A model generated the notes under the pieces. That model had not been told where the DNA came from and ran no database searches. It was given only the letters and a program-made list of their open reading frames with translations. A stretch of DNA of 12,418 bases from Suillus spraguei. Its lineage: Eukaryota > Basidiomycota > Agaricomycetes > Boletales > Suillaceae. The DNA lies in contig JABCPU010001203.1 in NCBI GenBank assembly GCA_016800925.1, forward strand, positions 1 to 12,418. Direction: 5' to 3'. Below are positions 9,016 to 12,418 of this stretch, piece by piece (the first letter of the stretch is position 1; each line of letters opens with the position of its first letter). Made by a program: the position numbers and the translations under genes.

Positions 9016-9410
9016 ATCGGACGCAGAAATCAGGAATCATCGAAACCAACGAGTCGACAGAGTTTCTGCCCCCTAGGGTCTTCGAATTTCAGTGCAAGAT
9101 GCTCTGGTTGTCCAAGTTAATTTGGTGTGGAGTTAGGGGACTCAAATTATCGGACTTTCCCGTAGCTTAGTCATTCAGCTATTAGTAGTCGTTAACGTTG
9201 AAGTACTAGTCTAGTCGTGATGTTGATATCCTTCGGTCCAACAGCCGTCTGTGATCTGATTTTCCACAGAGGTCATAGGCCAAGCTAGAACGTTACAAAC
9301 TTGTATGTGATCAAGGTCCATGTCGTCGCTGTGCAGTACGATTAGATGACCGCTGTTGATTACTTCCTCACTTTCCCATCTTACAGCTAGTGTGACCACT
9401 TTGACCAATT
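9016..9410. promoter_or_regulatory. Intergenic region upstream of the LCL3-like gene
   Basis: It should hold the 3' end of the small secreted protein transcript and the promoter of the nuclease gene. A minus-strand open frame at about 9211-9408 would begin two bases from the LCL3 start codon; it has no recognisable motif and I do not call it. No clear TATA box is seen. Confidence 0.4.
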
Positions 9411-10725
9411 ATGCATCTTCCTTGGCGCCAGAAGCAGCAGGCATCAGAAGACGCGTCCCCACCTTCTGAACAGCGTGGGACTTGGAGCGCGCTGGTCGAA
9501 AGACGCTTTGAAGACGCGTGTGGCCACCGTACAAGCAAACGCGAAAAGGACTCTTGAAGAATACAACGTCAACGTGCAACACCGCCTCAGAGCTAAAGCA
9601 TACGAGCTCGCGTCACGTCCTGTTGCATATCTTGTTTTATCCGGCTTCCCTGGGCTCTGTTTCGACGCTTGGCGCGACATTCGTGTATAGGCGGTATTTT
9701 AGGCGTTTGAGGACAGCTGAGTGGGTTACGCCTGACGTACTTCAGCGGAAGAGATGGGTGAGAGGTGTCGTCACGAGGTGAGTTGAGTTCCAACGCTATG
9801 TAGGCTTTGGGCTTGGCTAATCTGTGATGGCGCCAAGTGTAGGGGATGCAGATAACTTTAGGCTGTATCATACTCCTGGTTTGGGGTGGAGATGGCCGCT
9901 GAAATTCAGGAGAGTACCGATTCTGAGCAAAGGTCCGTTTATATTTCTATTTTCTCATGGGATATGTGCTCACTTACATGAACCGATAAGAGCTGAAAGA
10001 GCAGACGATCCACATTCGTATTGCAGGTGTTGATGCGCCTGAGGTGCGTTGGTTGTACAAGTAGGGCTCAAGAGAGTTTCTGGACGAGGTCACCTTGACT
10101 GAATTGTTTGGTCCATTGCGTGCAGGGATCACACTTTGGTCGTCAAGCCCAGCCATACGCTGTAGAAGCCCCTCGCGTGGTTGAAGGATATGATCGAGGG
10201 CAGGATAGTCTACTGCCAACTCGTTCGACGTGACCAATATTCCCGTATTGTAAGCACAGACAGTATATTCTACTGGTAGACTTTCTTCATACTCACGTCA
10301 AAATAGGTGTCTGTAGTGACTCTTCCGCCACCGCTCCTCCCAGGCTGGCTTACCACGGGCCGGAGTCTCGCACTTGAGATGATTCGGGCCGGCACCGGCC
10401 TGACCTACGAACAAGCAGGCGCCGAGTACGGGAAATATGGAAAGATGAGTTTTTGAGAGCTGAGGCTGAGTCGCGGTAAGTTTTTGCCCTGAATCACATT
10501 ACTTTTGTAACGAATCACGCTTATCATCTTCTCTCCAGAGTGGCGCGCAGAGGCATGTGGAAACACGGTACAGTGGAGAAACTCCCGCGCAGTATAAAAC
10601 GGCGTTACGCACAGAGTGGGGCAGACGTTGAAGCTCAGGCACAAGGTACGGCGAAGGCGGGGAAAGAGAATCTGAAGGAGGGTGGACCGAGAGGGATTTT
10701 GAAGAGACTTTGGCCACAAAAATAG
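9411..10725 (+). CDS. LCL3: LCL3-type membrane-anchored endonuclease (staphylococcal nuclease fold)
   Basis: LCL3 proteins are fungal Ca2+-dependent nucleases of the SNase family anchored by one N-terminal membrane helix and assigned to mitochondria or membranes. Six exons: 9411-9777, 9838-9932, 9991-10043, 10126-10249, 10307-10475 and 10539-10725, about 330 residues. Visible in order are a hydrophilic head, a membrane stretch around [12 protein letters not shown] and [15 protein letters not shown], then [36 protein letters not shown] (metal and catalytic loop), [21 protein letters not shown] (second catalytic Arg region), [16 protein letters not shown] and [10 protein letters not shown] basic Lys/Glu-rich tail ends at Lys. 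One-base insertions near 9485, 9651 and 10170 (CCCC for CCC) and a deletion near 10440 break the frame. All exon phases close when they are allowed for, and this supports the Met at 9411. Two introns end in AAG. Confidence 0.87.
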
Positions 10726-11071
10726 TTAAATACAACAAGCGGTGAATAGCATTGTCCCACCATCATTCCCGAGCGAGCAAACATGTAATGGTGAACGTCA
10801 TGACAGCACAGACTCGAGCAAATTTGGATGCCGAGTAGCTGTTGATACACAGGACTTGCACAGGACCAATGAGGTCTTAGTCGCGTCCTACTTTACGCGC
10901 CGTAAAAGTAGTTATTTATAACGCCACAAAAAATTCTCGTGTACGCCGCAATGATCAGTTAATTTATCACCATATATAAAGTCCCCACCCCCTCAAGCCC
11001 GACTCGATAAGTACAACACGAGTAACTACCAGTCTCAATCCACTTTCTCTAACTGTACTTTCATCTTCACC
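10726..11071. promoter_or_regulatory. Intergenic region and promoter of the GPI-type gene
   Basis: The first part is probably the nuclease 3' untranslated region. A CCAAT pentamer lies at 10866-10870 and a TATA box at 10973-10980. A pyrimidine-rich leader (TTTCTCTAACTG, then CTTTCATCTTCACC) precedes the start codon, typical of highly expressed fungal genes. No open frame is called. Confidence 0.6.
10973..10980 (+). promoter_or_regulatory. TATA box (TATATAAA) of the GPI-type gene
   Basis: A perfect TATATAAA lies 91 nt before the start codon at 11072, leaving room for initiation about 30 nt downstream and a leader of roughly 60 nt. It is the clearest core promoter element in the window. Confidence 0.65.
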
Positions 11072-11492
11072 ATGAAACTCGCCGTGTCCGCCCTTGTGCT
11101 TTCATTCATCGCCAGCGCGCGAGCAGCAACAACAGTTTCTAGTATGGTCTTGCCCACCGGAGTCCCAGCGTATGTAACTTTCTCTTTACTCGTATTTCCT
11201 CAATCGACACAAAAAATGTTAACCCACGTATGAACGAGCGGCCTGCCTTTCAGCACCATCTCTCTTGACACCTCAGCTGCCTCGTCACTTTCCTCTCTCT
11301 ACTCTTCCGAGTCATCAGCTGTGCAGAGCGTGCTTTCCTCCCTTGGCACAACTCCCCACCATAACGTCTCCATCAAGTACGGGGAGCCCAGCAGCCACGA
11401 CATCCACCGGCGCTTGCAGGGCGAACAGAGGCGGGGCTAGGAATGGGTTGGCTGCGGGAGCTGTCGCGGGCTTACTTGGATTCTTGTGCTAA
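11072..11492 (+). CDS. Small Ser/Thr-rich secreted protein with GPI-anchor-type C-terminus
   Basis: No enzymatic domain is visible; the architecture is that of a cell-wall or plasma-membrane GPI protein. Exon 1 (11072-11169) encodes the signal peptide MKLAVSALVLSFIASARA and the start of the mature chain. An 84-nt GT-AG intron follows, and exon 2 is 11254-11492. The product is about 111 residues: a Ser-rich middle (SSLSSLYSSESSAV), a Thr/Ser/Pro stretch (ITSPSSTGSPAATTSTG), one Cys-Arg-Ala block, and a final small-residue and hydrophobic tail NGLAAGAVAGLLGFLC. The tail is preceded by Gly/Asn/Ala positions suited to GPI attachment. An extra C in the run at 11354-11357 shifts the frame. Without correcting it, the frame ends early at 11437-11439 in Arg-rich, unlikely sequence; with it, intron phase and stop both fit. 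The start context is CACCATGA. Confidence 0.75.
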
Positions 11493-12224
11493 ACAAGCTC
11501 ATTTTGGGGCGGTGACACATGCTATTTGAACTTTGGGGGATATGTCCATGGGTAGAAGTAAGGCTATGTCTCACGACATCCATGTGTATGTGTTGCGCGG
11601 AGCAAACGCGGGCCCGGGAAGGGTATTTAGCAGATTTATTTATCAGAGGATATTGAACTCGAAAAATAGACACGTAACCTCCCTCAGACTGTTTCCCCAG
11701 GGGCCAGTAAGTCGCTTGGGTCTGGAGGGATCAATCGACGATCAGTTCTGATTATAGTCTCTTGAAGTGCCAAATACGTCATAGAGATTCGGTCGGAGTT
11801 TTATTCCTATCAGCCGGCCTCCGATCGGGCCATCGGTGTGTGGACACTAGCGCCGACTCGGTAAGCTGCTGAAGCTGACTAAGGCAGATCGTTAGACAAA
11901 GACAAAGTGATAAGACACGCGCTCCACATAAGGTCTCCCTAGGCATTCCTCCTTCGGATCCATACTATTAGTTACACTAGTTGTGTTCTAAGAGAGTCCG
12001 AGGAACGAGGACGAACGTAGAATGTCGTCTATGCGGCAGATGTCCTTTTTGGGACATCTCTTCTTTTGCTTCGTACTACGACTTGAGAACCTCCGTACTC
12101 GACAACTCGTAGTCCTAACACTCGTTCTTTCGCTTTCCGATACAGTTACTTTTATAAAATAATTCATTCATCTTCAGAGTGCCTCGTCTACCAAGCGACC
12201 CGAATCTGAACATCTGTCTGAACT
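11493..12224. other. Region without a supported gene between GPI-type gene and right edge
   Basis: The first part is the 3' untranslated region of the GPI-type gene. An open frame at about 11533-11751 has no recognisable motif. Pyrimidine-rich tracts and a possible acceptor (ATTCATCTTCAG, ending about 12177) near the right end hint at introns or a leader of the gene that begins near 12225, but I could not build a convincing upstream exon. Confidence 0.4.
12038..12059. repeat. Perfect 8-bp hairpin with T-rich loop
   Basis: AGATGTCC (12038-12045) and GGACATCT (12052-12059) are exact reverse complements around TTTTTG. A second, imperfect pair (ACTACGA and TCGTAGT) lies about 20 to 60 nt further on. 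This could form in an RNA leader or be chance; no adjoining gene boundary explains it. Confidence 0.4.
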
Positions 12225-12418
12225 ATGCACATGAAGTCTTCGCCGAACACAAGGCTTCAACTTATCAATGAGAACATGACTGAGGCGCAAGCAGTTACAG
12301 TCTCAGAAATATATGGCAAGCGCAGAACGTTGCTAACAAAATTCAATGGCAAGCACAAGTAGAAGAAGACAGAGAACGGCGAGAAAACTTGAGAGACTCG
12401 ATGACGAAGACAGAGAGA
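12225..12418 (+). CDS. Partial gene: charged, coiled-coil-like protein, cut by the window end
   Basis: From the Met at 12225 the frame reads to NENMTEAQAVTVSE. One A appears to be missing from the run at 12307-12309, and the next frame continues NIWQAQNVANKIQWQAQ, then VEEDRERRENLRD, open to the last base. The Gln/Trp spacing followed by a Glu/Arg-rich helix suggests an amphipathic coiled coil. I recall similar MTxAQA, W-x-A-Q-N and charged-helix starts in multicopy hypothetical proteins of Agaricomycete genomes, some close to mobile elements, but cannot verify this here. The true start could lie further upstream through an intron ending near 12177. Function unknown. Confidence 0.4.

Noticed and set aside
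9211..9408. Minus-strand open frame that would start two bases from the LCL3 start codon
   Set aside because: No motif, no signal peptide, no splice support; it lies in the promoter region of a well-supported gene.
820..11492. A new multi-gene system such as a biosynthetic or defence cluster
   Set aside because: The genes have unrelated roles and orientations, and all recognised ones are known families found singly in fungal genomes.
11533..11751. Plus-strand open frame after the GPI-type gene
   Set aside because: It does not begin with ATG, has no motif and lies in the likely 3' untranslated region.

Overview
The window looks like a stretch of a filamentous basidiomycete (Agaricomycete) nuclear genome. 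Genes are broken into many exons by short introns, mostly 45 to 64 nt, with GT-AG ends. The gene set is that of a plant-matter-degrading fungus: a secreted family 3 glycoside hydrolase, small secreted proteins, a GPI-type surface protein and two conserved housekeeping genes. I see no rRNA, tRNA, CRISPR array or complete transposon.

Layout. Positions 1-819 carry no gene I can name, but about 242-335 holds a decayed minus-strand copy of part of the neighbouring TAH18 gene. Positions 820-3057 (minus) are a 10-exon TAH18/NDOR1-type NADPH-dependent diflavin reductase. Positions 3327-6592 (minus) are a 15-exon secreted GH3 beta-glucosidase with a Ser/Thr-rich N-terminal linker. Positions 6593-8718 have no recognisable gene. 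A small secreted Cys-rich protein lies at 8719-9015 (plus). A 6-exon LCL3-type membrane-anchored staphylococcal-nuclease-fold endonuclease lies at 9411-10725 (plus). A two-exon Ser/Thr-rich protein with signal peptide and GPI-type tail lies at 11072-11492 (plus), with a clear TATA box. A partial charged, coiled-coil-like gene starts near 12225 and runs off the end.

The dominant oddity is that all of the recognisable genes, and probably the two weaker ones, carry single-base insertions or deletions inside otherwise well-conserved reading frames. I count about 12 in TAH18, 4 in GH3, 4 in LCL3, 1 in the GPI gene and probably 1 in the 3'-terminal gene. Many are in homopolymers, and catalytic motifs on both sides stay intact. 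This pattern fits residual long-read assembly error much better than gene decay, especially for TAH18, which is essential in yeast. Exon phases close exactly once these indels are allowed for, which is strong support for the gene models.

The genes do not form an obvious pathway: TAH18 serves cytosolic Fe-S cluster assembly, GH3 extracellular cellulose use, and LCL3 is a membrane nuclease. I found no convincing new multi-gene system. The points most worth checking are the TAH18 relic, the hairpin over a GH3 splice acceptor, the linker without a binding module on GH3, and the Cys-rich secreted protein.
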